Assembly: GCA_947564735.1 (NCBI GenBank)
Contig: CANOEC010000010.1
Coordinates: 46,313 to 110,312, forward strand
Length of the DNA stretch: 64,000 bases
Direction of reading: 5' to 3'
DNA from: an uncultured Lachnospiraceae bacterium
GTDB taxonomy: Bacteria; Bacillota; Clostridia; Lachnospirales; Lachnospiraceae
The notes under the pieces are model-generated. The model saw nothing but the letters and a program-made list of their open reading frames with translations, ran no database searches and had not been told where the DNA came from. Below are positions 1 to 8,619 of this stretch, one piece after another. The position numbers and the translations under genes were made by a program. How positions within the stretch are numbered: the stretch's first letter is position 1; the number at the start of each line of letters is the position of its first letter.

Positions 1-822
1 CACCAGTTGATTATTAAAACGCCAATAATATGCATCGTCTCCCAGCATCGTCGTCACGCTATAACAGATGCCTTCTTCTCCGTCCAAAGTCTCTATCCCT
101 CTGACGTAATCCAGCGCGTCCGTCTCTTCGTCCAGTCCGGGAATGCGGGCATAAATCTCCCTTTCCATTTCTGCCAGTTTCTCATAGTGCCCTTTCTGCC
201 AATCATACACCTGCACCCGGTCATATTCCGGACAAGCAAGATAAATGTCATACCCCTTTGCATCCAGAATGGTAATCTCAAATCCTCTCTGCTCCTGTCC
301 AGCAGAAAAAAAAGGAAGGAATGGTATTGTCTCCGCCGTATAAACAAGAACATTTATGACATACGGTTCGTTGTCACTTTCCTTATACACAACACGTTTT
401 ACCCGCTCCCCGGATACGTTTAACGTTCCCTGCAGCGTCAGGCTGTCCTTCTCTTCATCGTAAATGCATCTTGTAATCTGCAGCGGAGCCGTGGACATCG
501 GTCTGCCGATTACATAAACTCTTAGGAGAAGTGCCAAAAAGCATAATAACAACAGTCCTCCAGCAGCTCCTGCTGCCAGTTTCAGCTTCCTTGTATGTTT
601 CCGCAGCTTTTTAAATCCGTCAATCGCTGCCTGCTCCTTCAAAACCGTTCCATCATCCGCTGCCGGCTGTATTTTTCCCGTCATTTCCTCATAATATTGA
701 CGGCATCTGTCACATTCCTGCAAATGTTCTTTTACGCTGTTCTCTCCCGTCATACTTAATATGCCGTCGATATAGCCGGGCATTAAATCCTGAATGATTT
801 CACAGGGATACGTTCTATTCAT
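1..822 (-). CDS. Anti-sigma factor, zinc-finger type (partial)
   Basis: This open frame begins with ATG at 822 and runs off the left edge, so 274 codons are visible. The N-terminus contains an H-x3-C-x2-C pattern (HLQECDRC, about residues 33-40), as in zf-HC2/ZAS anti-sigma factors. A hydrophobic segment follows at about residues 85-100, then a soluble C-terminal part presumably outside the membrane. The start overlaps the stop of the upstream ECF sigma gene by 8 bases, so the two are probably translationally coupled. By family knowledge it would hold the sigma factor at the membrane until a signal arrives. The signal cannot be read from the sequence. Confidence 0.75.
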   Translation of the reverse strand, partial: MNRTYPCEIIQDLMPGYIDGILSMTGENSVKEHLQECDRCRQYYEEMTGKIQPAADDGTVLKEQAAIDGFKKLRKHTRKLKLAAGAAGGLLLLCFLALLLRVYVIGRPMSTAPLQITRCIYDEEKDSLTLQGTLNVSGERVKRVVYKESDNEPYVINVLVYTAETIPFLPFFSAGQEQRGFEITILDAKGYDIYLACPEYDRVQVYDWQKGHYEKLAEMEREIYARIPGLDEETDALDYVRGIETLDGEEGICYSVTTMLGDDAYYWRFNNQLV

Positions 823-1327
823 ATGCACTCAACTCCTTTTTCATTTTTATCTTTGCCCGATAAAATACTGTCCTGCACCAGTTTTCACTTTTTCCTATAA
901 TCTCCCCAATCTCCCGGAAAGAAAGCGCACCTGTCATGCGGTACATCACTACTTCTCTCTCCGGCTCGGATAAATGATGAATTGCGCGGTAAAGCTCCGT
1001 TCTGTTCTCTTTCTGCAATACAGCATCCTCACCGTCCGGCGCAGCATCATCCGGAATGCATTCCGATAGCTCCACGAAATCCGCCCGCTTCTTTTTGCGC
1101 AGCTCCTGATACAACACATGTTTCGCAATCTGGCAGAGCCATACCGATAACTTGCAGGAACCGTCATAACGGTGAATGGATGTGACTGCACGCAGAAAAG
1201 TCTCCTGCGTAAGTTCCTCGGACCATTGCGCGTTGCGTGTGTGAACATACAAAAAACGATACACCAGCTTGGCGTATTCCTGATAGACCGTGTCCATATC
1301 TATGCTGTTTTTGTCAGATTCCTGCAC
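815..1327 (-). CDS. ECF RNA polymerase sigma factor
   Basis: The 170-residue protein has the sigma-70 region 2 pattern (YRFLYVHTRNAQWSEELTQE) and a region 4 helix-turn-helix near the C-terminus (ALSFREIGEIIGKSENWCRT). The length is typical of extracytoplasmic function sigma factors. It is followed by an overlapping anti-sigma gene, the usual sigma/anti-sigma arrangement, which suggests response to an envelope or extracellular signal. The upstream region (1328-1500) was not found to hold a clear promoter. Confidence 0.88.
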   Translation of the reverse strand: MQESDKNSIDMDTVYQEYAKLVYRFLYVHTRNAQWSEELTQETFLRAVTSIHRYDGSCKLSVWLCQIAKHVLYQELRKKKRADFVELSECIPDDAAPDGEDAVLQKENRTELYRAIHHLSEPEREVVMYRMTGALSFREIGEIIGKSENWCRTVFYRAKIKMKKELSAYE

Positions 1328-1545
1328 GTCGCCACCTCCTCCCGCGTCTGTATTCTCTGCATTGCAGCCGGCTTCCTACTTCTTATATCCCAATTTGGGG
1401 AGATTCGTTACAACTGAGATTGTGATTTTCTTAATATTTCGCCCAGTATCCAGCATTTTGCGGACACAAGGGAATATTTTGTGCGATCTGCCATCTCAAT
1501 TTACCAAAAATTCATTTTGACCCCAACATCATCCTATAACACAAG

Positions 1546-1666
1546 AAAATCTGCTTCGCAGATTATCTTGGGAAGAATGCAGAGCATTCTTCCGCGTTTG
1601 TCGAAATTTTCTATTATAGAACAAAATGCCTTCGGCATTATGTTCGGAAGAACCTTCGGTTCTTCC
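1546..1666. repeat. Cluster of short perfect hairpins (dispersed repeat)
   Basis: Four adjacent palindromes fill the intergenic space. They are AATCTGC/GCAGATT around 1548-1564, GGAAGAATGC/GCATTCTTCC around 1571-1593 (loop AGA), AATGCC/GGCATT at 1625-1639, and GGAAGAACC-TTC-GGTTCTTCC at 1646-1666. Several have the three-base loop TTC. The last two modules recur at 62963-63009, and related modules occur at 7773-7811. They look like modular intergenic repeats rather than one terminator. Function is not evident. Confidence 0.7.
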
Positions 1667-1693
1667 ACTCTTGGGAGAAATTTCCTATAACAT

Positions 1694-1731
1694 AAAAAAA
1701 TGCCACAAAACCCGCTTAAGATTTTGTGGCA
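1694..1731 (-). terminator. Rho-independent terminator of pyrKD
   Basis: Read on the minus strand, GCCACAAAA pairs with TTTTGTGGC (1702-1710 with 1722-1730) and is followed by a run of seven T. It starts 12 bases after the pyrD stop codon. Confidence 0.85.
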
Positions 1732-1742
1732 AAAATATTCTA

Positions 1743-2654
1743 TTATATATTCTCGACCGCCCCAATCAATTTCGTCACATCCTCTATCCCGTAACGCTGC
1801 ATGTACGCCTCAATCCCTTCGACCACCTCTACCGTCGCATAAGGATTGACAAAGTTCATCGCGCCCACTGCCACTGCGCTTGCCCCTGCAAGCAAAAACT
1901 CTATGGCATCTTCCGCGTTGGCGATGCCGCCCATTCCGATAATCGGAATCTTCACTGCCTGAGCCGCCTGATAGACCATGCGCACCGCCACCGGCTTGAT
2001 TGCCGGTCCCGAAAGACCGCCTGTCTTATTGGCAAGTGCAAATTTTCTCTTATGAACATCAATTTTCATGCCCGTAAGCGTGTTAATCATGGACAGTGCA
2101 TCCGCACCCGCTGCCTCTGCCGCCTTTGACATTTCCGCAATATCCGTCACATTCGGGCTTAATTTCATAATCACAGGCTGCTTCGCCTTCTTCTTAATCT
2201 CAGAAGTAATCTCATACAAGCTGTCCGGCTTCTGTCCGAAAGCAATCGCGCCCTCCTTCACATTCGGGCATGAGACATTTATCTCCAGCATATCCACCGG
2301 CTCCTCCGCCAGACGCTCAACCACTTCCAGATAGTCTTCCACCGTCTTGCCACATACATTGACGATAATCTTCGTGTCGTATTGTTTCAGAAAAGGAATG
2401 TCTCGCTTGACGAACACATCAATACCCGGATTCTGCAAGCCTATTGCATTCAGCATACCGCCGTAAGTCTCCGCCACACGCGGCGTCGGATTGCCCTGCC
2501 AAGGTACATTTGCCACCCCTTTGGTCACCACTGCTCCCAGTCTGTTCAAATCTACAAAATCGCTGTATTCCATGCCGGATCCAAAGGTCCCGGACGCCGT
2601 CATGACCGGATTATGCAAGGTTACTCCTGCGATTGTCACTTTTGTGTTTATCAT
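1743..2654 (-). CDS. pyrD: Dihydroorotate dehydrogenase B (NAD+), catalytic subunit
   Basis: This 303-residue FMN protein oxidises dihydroorotate to orotate in pyrimidine synthesis. The family motifs are present: the opening VTIAGVTLHNPVMTASGTFG, the segment LEINVSCPNVK (NVSCPN is typical of the class 1B enzyme with its active-site Cys), and the FMN phosphate-binding IPIIGMGGIANAEDA. It overlaps the end of pyrK by 4 bases. The two subunits form a PyrD2K2 complex that passes electrons to NAD+. The length is normal for class 1B. Confidence 0.95.
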   Translation of the reverse strand: MINTKVTIAGVTLHNPVMTASGTFGSGMEYSDFVDLNRLGAVVTKGVANVPWQGNPTPRVAETYGGMLNAIGLQNPGIDVFVKRDIPFLKQYDTKIIVNVCGKTVEDYLEVVERLAEEPVDMLEINVSCPNVKEGAIAFGQKPDSLYEITSEIKKKAKQPVIMKLSPNVTDIAEMSKAAEAAGADALSMINTLTGMKIDVHKRKFALANKTGGLSGPAIKPVAVRMVYQAAQAVKIPIIGMGGIANAEDAIEFLLAGASAVAVGAMNFVNPYATVEVVEGIEAYMQRYGIEDVTKLIGAVENI

Positions 2655-3439
2655 ATGTCCACCTCTTTCGCTTCAAACACGGGTCCGTCAGTACAGATGC
2701 GTGCATTGTGCACATGGGAATGCCCGTCTATCTCCTTCGTCCTGCACACACAGCCCAGACAGGCGCCCACACCACATGCCATCCGCTCCTCCAAAGAGAT
2801 ATATGCATCTATCTGCTGCTCAGCCGCATATTGTTTGATGGCACGCAGCATCGGCATCGGACCGCATGCCATAATCACGTCTGCATGAAGGTCGTTAACT
2901 CTGATGATATCCATCACATTGCCGTGCACACCGACGCTGCCGTCTTCCGTTGCAATATAGACCTGCCCTTTTTCTCCCAAATCATCCTGCAAAAACAAAT
3001 CCTGATTCCGATACCCCAGAAGAATCTGCTTCTCTGCGTCCAGTTCCTTTGCAAGCTGTAACATCGGCGGAATCCCGATACCCCCGCCCATCAGAAAAAC
3101 CCGTCTGCCTTTCGCCGCTTGTATCGGGAACCCGTTGCCGAGCAAGCCCAGAAGCTCTAACGTATCCCCTGCTTTATAAGAAGAAAACTCTGCCGTACCC
3201 TTACCGGCAATGCGGTAAACCAGCCGCAGTCTGCATTGGTCTTTGTCCGCTTCACAGATACTGATTGGTCTTGGGAGCAGCGTCGCTGCGTTCTTCGGAT
3301 ACACCGCAACAAACTGCCCTGCACGGACGTCCTGCGCAAGCTCCGTCTCCAGCCACAAATCATATATCTGTTCTGCAATCTGTTTTTGTGAAAAAATTGT
3401 CGCTTCCACTTTCTTTTTCGGTACTACCTGACTGTCCAT
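2651..3439 (-). CDS. pyrK: Dihydroorotate dehydrogenase B, electron transfer subunit
   Basis: A 262-residue protein with a ferredoxin-reductase-like fold. It has the FAD-binding segment LLPRPISICEAD, a nucleotide-binding GGGIGIPPML, and a C-terminal cluster region (ACGVGACLGCVC, then ARICTDGPVF) whose four cysteines fit the [2Fe-2S] site of PyrK. It transfers electrons from PyrD FMN to NAD+. The gene is first in the pyrK-pyrD pair. A GA-rich ribosome binding site precedes ATG 3439. Confidence 0.95.
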   Translation of the reverse strand: MDSQVVPKKKVEATIFSQKQIAEQIYDLWLETELAQDVRAGQFVAVYPKNAATLLPRPISICEADKDQCRLRLVYRIAGKGTAEFSSYKAGDTLELLGLLGNGFPIQAAKGRRVFLMGGGIGIPPMLQLAKELDAEKQILLGYRNQDLFLQDDLGEKGQVYIATEDGSVGVHGNVMDIIRVNDLHADVIMACGPMPMLRAIKQYAAEQQIDAYISLEERMACGVGACLGCVCRTKEIDGHSHVHNARICTDGPVFEAKEVDI

Positions 3440-3490
3440 TCTTTCGTTATCCTCTTTCTATGTTTTCATTCATACTGCCGTTTCCCTACC

Positions 3491-3519
3491 ATTATATCTA
3501 TTTTTTGATTTCCTCACAA
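3491..3519 (-). promoter_or_regulatory. Predicted promoter for pyrKD
   Basis: On the minus strand, TTGTGA (3514-3519) is separated by 17 bases from TATAAT (3491-3496), about 50 bases upstream of pyrK. No PyrR-type attenuator or purine-type riboswitch was recognised here. Confidence 0.5.
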
Positions 3520-3566
3520 GCCTCAACTTTCTTATAATCGGCTTGTCGGCAGGGAAATTTTCTGCA

Positions 3567-3607
3567 CAAAAAATCAGAGTGTACAGTCTTGTCCCATACA
3601 CTCTGAT
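3567..3607 (-). terminator. Terminator of the flagellin gene
   Basis: ATCAGAGTGTA (3573-3583) pairs with TACACTCTGAT (3597-3607). On the minus strand the stem is followed by a T run. It lies just downstream of the flagellin stop. Confidence 0.85.
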
Positions 3608-3639
3608 ACATTTTCACATCCTTTGCCCTTTCCTCTGCC

Positions 3640-4794
3640 CTATTGCAGCAGTGACAATACGCCTTGATTACTCTGATTCGCCTGCGCAAGCATAGACGCG
3701 CCTGCCTGCGCGAGAATATTATTGTTAGAATGTTTTACCATCTCTGCCGCTATATCCGTATCCCTGATTGCAGATTCCGCCGATGCCGTATTCTCAACAA
3801 TATTATCCAGATTGCGAATCGTATGCTCCAAGCGGTTTTGTACGGCGCCCAGATTAGAGCGTGTCTCAGACACATCAAAAATCGCACTTTTGGCAAATGC
3901 ATTTAGAGCCTGAAAACAGCGCACATCCGGATCCTCCAGCTTCAGATCCTCCTCGGTGCCTCCCGTCGTATTCGCCGGATACGTGTTTGTCAATCGTTCT
4001 TTTATCGCGTCATCCGTAATCGCACTATAGGAAAAGCTATGAAATGCCGTTAAGTCAGAAGCCGACAACACATGACTGTGCCCGGCGCCGGGCTGCCACG
4101 GCGGAACCATACTTGCATTCCAATATTCCTTTTTCGCCCAAGTTGTGCCACTGCCCGGAAGCCATATACATCCTTCCGCGCCCACCGGATAAGGAGCCTC
4201 TGAAGGCTTCGGAATATCCGTCGCATTACACAACGGACTATCGTTGGTCGTCTGGTAAAAGATTCCCTTGGAAAGCGCGCTTGCTATCAAATCATTGGTA
4301 CACATATTGCCTATAGTAATGGCAATATGCTGTCCTGCTTCCGCGCCCACCTGTAAACCTTTATCTAGGAACGTACCGTCCAGCAGATTCTGTTCATTAA
4401 AAGTCGTAGTGGACTGGACTCTGTCAATCTCTTTCATCAACTGTCTGACTTTCAAGGCAATATACCCTCTGTCAGTCGAAGTCATCGTTGCATTGGCGCC
4501 CTTTACTGCCAGTTCGGCGATACGCTGCAGCATATCATGCACCTCAATCAGTGCACCTTCCGCCGTCTGCACACATGAAATACCGTCTGCCGCATTCGCA
4601 GACGCCTGCGTTAATCCCCTCACCTGTCTGCGCATTTTCTCTGATATGGCAAGTCCTGCCGCATCATCCGCCGCGCGGTTAATCTGATATCCCGAAGACA
4701 GCTTCTCCGTAGATTTTGCCTGATTGGCATTCGTCAGATTGAACATACGATTGGCATTCATTGCCGTAATATTGTGTTTAATAACCATAGGCAT
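3640..4794 (-). CDS. hag: Flagellin
   Basis: A 384-residue flagellar filament protein. The N-terminal D0/D1 helices are clear (IKHNITAMNANRMFNLTNAN, then LSSGYQINRAADDAAGLAIS), and so is the C-terminal D1/D0 part (RNLDNIVENTASAESAIRDT, ending GVLSLLQ). The central surface region (about residues 170-290) is variable and resembles nothing I recognise. The chain contains five cysteines, for example in GISCVQT, GNMCTND and EGCIW, which is unusual because flagellins are normally cysteine-poor. The gene is monocistronic, sits between pyrimidine genes, and has its own sigma-28-type promoter and terminator. Either Met1 or Met3 could start translation. Confidence 0.93.
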   Translation of the reverse strand: MPMVIKHNITAMNANRMFNLTNANQAKSTEKLSSGYQINRAADDAAGLAISEKMRRQVRGLTQASANAADGISCVQTAEGALIEVHDMLQRIAELAVKGANATMTSTDRGYIALKVRQLMKEIDRVQSTTTFNEQNLLDGTFLDKGLQVGAEAGQHIAITIGNMCTNDLIASALSKGIFYQTTNDSPLCNATDIPKPSEAPYPVGAEGCIWLPGSGTTWAKKEYWNASMVPPWQPGAGHSHVLSASDLTAFHSFSYSAITDDAIKERLTNTYPANTTGGTEEDLKLEDPDVRCFQALNAFAKSAIFDVSETRSNLGAVQNRLEHTIRNLDNIVENTASAESAIRDTDIAAEMVKHSNNNILAQAGASMLAQANQSNQGVLSLLQ

Positions 4795-4857
4795 CCCTTC
4801 CTTTTTACATCGCTTCCCTGCGTCCGAAACAGAAACAATATATATAAATTATATATT

Positions 4858-4885
4858 GTATCGACCAAAAAGCAATAAACCTTTA
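4858..4885 (-). promoter_or_regulatory. Sigma-28 (SigD/FliA)-type promoter for flagellin
   Basis: Minus-strand TAAA (4882-4885), a 16-base spacer and GTCGATAC (4858-4865) match the TAAA-N15/16-CCGATAT pattern of flagellar sigma factors. The AT-rich untranslated leader is about 60 bases long. Confidence 0.65.
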
Positions 4886-4940
4886 GCCATATTTTACAAT
4901 CGTTGTCTTTTTTCTTTTTCCGCACGGTATCACTATATCG

Positions 4941-5633
4941 CTAATCCATCATCAACTGTACCAGCTTGTTGATGTGGATAGCCATAATATCCAGACAGTC
5001 TACCGGGCAGTTGCCCGCATTCAATATGAGCGGAAGCTCCGTACAGCCTAATATCACCGCCTCAATCCCCTGCTCCTTTTGCATCTTTGTGATGATACCA
5101 ATCAGCTCTTCTCTGGTAGAATCTTTTACGAGTCCGTATTCCAACTCTTTGGAAATCCTCTCATTCACAAGAAGCATGTCCTCTTCAGAAGGCGTAACGA
5201 TAGCAATGCCTTTGTCCCGAAAAGTTTTCTTGAAAAAGTCATGCCGCATCGTAAAAATCGTCCCCAGAAGACCGACTTTGCGATAACCGCGCAAAACTGC
5301 TGTTTCGCTCACCGCTTCCGGAATACTGATAAACGGAACCGCTGCCTGTTCTTTGATTGCATCGTATACGACATGCATGGTTCCTGCAGTGAATGCAACA
5401 ATCTCTGCACCGCCATCTACCAGATGACTGACTGCGTCTGACAGATACCGGCTTAACTCCTCATAGTTTCCCTCCGAGACATATCCCAGCGCTTTATACA
5501 AGTTTACGCTTTCAATCGAAATCTCCGGGAAGGCTGTCCCGCCTGTCTTCGTGTGAATCTGCCCGTTGATTTCCCTATAGTATACAAGTGTCGATTCCGG
5601 TCCCGTTCCGCCGACCAATCCCAATTTTTTCAC
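4941..5633 (-). CDS. Aspartate/glutamate racemase-family protein, altered active site
   Basis: A 230-residue protein if started at GTG 5633, which has an AAAGGA site upstream; the longer frame to 5789 would run into pyrC. The opening KLGLVGGTGPESTL is typical of the Asp/Glu racemase family (YgeA-like). The family uses two residues as acid and base, normally Cys/Cys or Thr/Cys. The second, Cys197 in LGCTELPL, is present. The first motif reads AGTMH at residues 83-87 where family members have CNTxH or TNTMH, so the first catalytic position is Ala. It may be a racemase with altered chemistry or a non-racemase homologue. Confidence 0.7.
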   Translation of the reverse strand: MKKLGLVGGTGPESTLVYYREINGQIHTKTGGTAFPEISIESVNLYKALGYVSEGNYEELSRYLSDAVSHLVDGGAEIVAFTAGTMHVVYDAIKEQAAVPFISIPEAVSETAVLRGYRKVGLLGTIFTMRHDFFKKTFRDKGIAIVTPSEEDMLLVNERISKELEYGLVKDSTREELIGIITKMQKEQGIEAVILGCTELPLILNAGNCPVDCLDIMAIHINKLVQLMMD

Positions 5634-5763
5634 TTTTGCCTGTCCTTTCTGCTCTGCAAAATTTATCGTTGTTTTCGTAAAAGTGTTCCCATGACATTGC
5701 CTTCCATCTGCAAACCACTCCCGCCGCCCCGCTTCACGGCTCTTCTTTTTCCACGGACAACTG

Positions 5764-7074
5764 CTACCGCCGATACACCACCTTACCACCGCAGATCGTA
5801 TAATTCACCACCCCCGGCATTTTCTCTCCGATAAAAGGAGAATTTGCCGATTTCGAGGCGAAAACATCTACTACCCACTCTTTATCCGAATCGAATATCA
5901 TCAAATCCGCCGGTCCGCCCTCCGCAACGTAACCCGCACCGAGATGATACAGCTTCGCCGGCGCGGCGCTCATTCTTTCAATCAACTGCATCATCGACAG
6001 GTATCCCTTATTTACCAGTTCCCGAATCCCCAGTGAGAAGGAAGTTTCTAAGCCGATGATACCGCTCGGCGCTTCCGTAAACGGTCTTGCCTTCTCTTCT
6101 GCACTGTGAGGTGCATGGTCGGTGGCAATCATATCAATGGTGCCATCCTTTAATCCTTCTATGATTGCCAGCCGGTCAGCTTCTTCCCGCAGAGGCGGAT
6201 TCATTTTTGCAAGAGTACCGTGCGCAATCACCGCGTCCTGCGTCAAAGTAAAATGATGCGGTGCTGCCTCCGCGTGGATGTGGCTGCTTATTTTCTTCGC
6301 CTGCCGTACCAGTTCCACCGCTTCCTTCGTACTGATATGCTGTATCGACAAATCTGCTTCTTCTTCCAGCGCAATCTTCAAATCCCGTTCCACCATGGAG
6401 ATTTCCGCCTCTCTGGGGGAACCGCCTATCCCGTAATGTCCGGCTGCCTTGCCGGCATTGATACCGTTGTTTGTAATCAGTGCCGGATTTTCTTCATGGA
6501 GGCTGACCGGGCACCCGCATTTTGCAGCCTGCCGCAGAGCCTCCCGCAATAATTTTTCATCCATAAGCGGTATACCGTCATCCGTAAATCCGACCGCACC
6601 CATTTTGCATAAAGTCTCCATATCCGTCAGTTCTTTTCCATGAAGCCCTTTTGTCACATTGGCGCAGGTATAGACATGAATGTCCGTCTTCCTGCCTTTA
6701 TCCAGCACATATGACAACGTTTCCGGATTATCCACTGCCGGTTTTGTATTCGCCATCAAAACCACGGAAGTAAAACCGCCCTTTGCCGCCGCGCGCGCCC
6801 CCGTAAAAATGTCTTCTTTATGCGTGAATCCGGGGTCTCTGAAATGTACATGCACATCCACCAGTCCCGGCGCAACGCTTTGACCATTTAAGTCAATCTT
6901 TTCATTTCCATGCACGTCACATTCCTGTTCCCCGCTGCGCACATTTTGCCATTCCTCTTCCAACGCTCCTTTTGGCGCGATGCGGTGAATTTTATCATCT
7001 TTTATCAGAATGTCCCGATACCCTTCCGTCCCCGATACCGGGTCAATCAACCAACCGTTTTTTAAATAAATCAT
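5764..7074 (-). CDS. pyrC: Dihydroorotase
   Basis: A zinc amidohydrolase that cyclises carbamoyl-aspartate to dihydroorotate. It is 436 residues long from ATG 7074, which has GGAAGG upstream; an upstream in-frame extension to 7206 overlaps the next gene and lacks family similarity. Metal-binding motifs are visible: DVHVHFRDPG, the aspartate-rich FTDDGIPLMD, and the C-terminal IATDHAPH. It belongs to the class I (bacterial pyrC/AllB) type. The neighbours pyrK and pyrD support the pathway assignment. Confidence 0.94.
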   Translation of the reverse strand: MIYLKNGWLIDPVSGTEGYRDILIKDDKIHRIAPKGALEEEWQNVRSGEQECDVHGNEKIDLNGQSVAPGLVDVHVHFRDPGFTHKEDIFTGARAAAKGGFTSVVLMANTKPAVDNPETLSYVLDKGRKTDIHVYTCANVTKGLHGKELTDMETLCKMGAVGFTDDGIPLMDEKLLREALRQAAKCGCPVSLHEENPALITNNGINAGKAAGHYGIGGSPREAEISMVERDLKIALEEEADLSIQHISTKEAVELVRQAKKISSHIHAEAAPHHFTLTQDAVIAHGTLAKMNPPLREEADRLAIIEGLKDGTIDMIATDHAPHSAEEKARPFTEAPSGIIGLETSFSLGIRELVNKGYLSMMQLIERMSAAPAKLYHLGAGYVAEGGPADLMIFDSDKEWVVDVFASKSANSPFIGEKMPGVVNYTICGGKVVYRR

Positions 7075-7198
7075 AGTCCCTTCCATTCTGCCGATGTCCG
7101 GCGTCTTTTTGCTTTTCCTGCTTTTCACGACGACATAACATAGTTCCTTCTCCGCCTCTTCGTATAGCAGATTATGTTCCTTTATCTTACCACAGTCT

Positions 7199-7627
7199 TT
7201 AGTCAAACACCACCGGTTTGTCGATAAACTCCGTCTTAATCACTATGTAGGGATAACTTGCCACCGGTTTACTCTTCTCTTCCGGCGACGGTCCAATCAG
7301 GTTGGTATCCACATAAATCGCATTGGCAGTTTCATACAAATCGTTTACTGCAATACTGTACCCACCGGTCTCCTGCACCCCGTATCCCACGCAAATATAA
7401 AGAAATCCCTTATCCTCGAAGGTTATCTTAAAGGCATCCGATTTTTTCTGCTCAATCTTATTAAACAGTTCCTCCGGCAGATTATCTTCCGCAATCACCG
7501 TACACTCCAAATCCTTAATCTTTTCCATCGTATCCTGTTTCTTTCCGCACGCAAATACCCCCATACACATCAGACAGACCAGAAAGACACTCAGAATCCT
7601 TTTCTGATATTCGTATAAACCACTCAT
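7199..7627 (-). CDS. Small predicted lipoprotein, unknown function
   Basis: A 142-residue protein with an N-terminal hydrophobic signal (RILSVFLVCLMCMGVFAC) ending in a lipobox-like GVFAC at about residue 27, so it is probably lipid-anchored outside the membrane. The mature part has no domain I recognise. The start has GGAG about 8 bases upstream. It is transcribed divergently from the plsC region. Confidence 0.65.
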   Translation of the reverse strand: MSGLYEYQKRILSVFLVCLMCMGVFACGKKQDTMEKIKDLECTVIAEDNLPEELFNKIEQKKSDAFKITFEDKGFLYICVGYGVQETGGYSIAVNDLYETANAIYVDTNLIGPSPEEKSKPVASYPYIVIKTEFIDKPVVFD

Positions 7628-7772
7628 ATGTTTTTCACTCCGACAATTAACTCTTATTACTTAATTTATTATCCAGACACACCGTCTATTCCTATTGATT
7701 ATCATATCAACATTTCTTCGGAATTGTATAAGCTGTTTCTATTGATTATTGGGGCATCAACCTATATAATAA

Positions 7773-7811
7773 AACGAGCGGAGCTCGTTTGCGTGATTCG
7801 CTGCGCGAACT
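7773..7811. repeat. Short hairpin repeat modules
   Basis: AACGAGC-GGA-GCTCGTT (7773-7789) is followed directly by an ATTCGC-TGC-GCGAA module. Similar modules in the same order occur at 63043-63083. They lie just before the ribosome binding site of plsC. Confidence 0.6.
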
Positions 7812-7843
7812 ATTTTATCTATTTTTTTATAAGGTGGTATCAT

Positions 7844-8578
7844 ATGATTCGATTAATCTTAGTTGCTCTTTTTGTTGTCATATTTTTGATTGTAAGTCTG
7901 CCGATTCAGCTTGTGGAGCTTATCATTGGCAAATTCAATCAGGATGTCAAGGACCGTAGTTCGCTGGCAATTGTCAACTGGGCGTTCCGGGTGGTTCTTT
8001 TTCTCTCCGGTACATCCGTGACCGTACTCGGCGAAGAGAACGTCCCGCAGGACGAAGCTGTCCTGTATGTGGGAAACCACAGAAGTTATTTTGATATCAT
8101 CATGACTTATGTACGTGTGCCAAGACCCACCGGATACATGGCGAAGGTCGAGATGCTGCGCTATCCGTCCCTGTCCACATGGATGAAATATCTGCACTGT
8201 ATCTTTTTGGACAGAAGCAATATCAAAGCGGGAATGAAATCCATTCTGGATGCTATCGACAAGATTAAATCCGGCATTTCCATCTGTATCTTTCCGGAGG
8301 GAACCCGGAACCGCACGGACGAGATGTTTCTGGAATTTCATGACGGCAGTATAAAAATTGCCGAGAAATCCGGCTGTCCCATCGTTCCAATCAGCATCAA
8401 CAACGCCGGCGCTATTTTTGAAGACCATATTCCTTGGATTAAAAAGGCGCATGTCGTCATTGAATACGGCAAGCCTATCTATACCAAAGATTTGAGCAAA
8501 GAAGAGAAGCGTCGTCTCAGCGCGACGGTACAGAATGTCATCAAAGAAAACTATATCAAAAACGAAGAGCTGGTCTGA
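7844..8578 (+). CDS. plsC: 1-acyl-sn-glycerol-3-phosphate acyltransferase family
   Basis: A 244-residue membrane-associated acyltransferase that would convert lysophosphatidate to phosphatidate. The start at 7844 follows AAGGTGG and opens with a hydrophobic helix (MIRLILVALFVVIFLIVSLP); the longer frame from 7628 has no ribosome binding site. Catalytic NHRSYFD (HX4D) and substrate-binding FPEGTRNR are present, as is the third family block IVPISINNAG. It appears monocistronic, with a terminator overlapping its 3' end. Confidence 0.9.
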   Translation: MIRLILVALFVVIFLIVSLPIQLVELIIGKFNQDVKDRSSLAIVNWAFRVVLFLSGTSVTVLGEENVPQDEAVLYVGNHRSYFDIIMTYVRVPRPTGYMAKVEMLRYPSLSTWMKYLHCIFLDRSNIKAGMKSILDAIDKIKSGISICIFPEGTRNRTDEMFLEFHDGSIKIAEKSGCPIVPISINNAGAIFEDHIPWIKKAHVVIEYGKPIYTKDLSKEEKRRLSATVQNVIKENYIKNEELV

Positions 8579-8599
8579 CCGCTCTTCGTTTTGCTTTTT
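8561..8599 (+). terminator. Terminator of plsC
   Basis: AACGAAGAGC (8561-8570) pairs with GCTCTTCGTT (8581-8590) and is followed by a T-rich tail. The stem includes the last codons of plsC. Confidence 0.8.
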
Positions 8600-8619
8600 C
8601 CATATTCTGTCTCAGCAGA

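Noticed and set aside
5634-5789. N-terminal extension of the racemase-like gene
   Set aside because: It overlaps the end of pyrC, is Arg/Cys-rich without homology, and a good ribosome binding site precedes GTG 5633.
7075-7206. N-terminal extension of pyrC
   Set aside because: It overlaps the lipoprotein gene; dihydroorotases begin at the IYLKNGWLIDP strand, matching ATG 7074.
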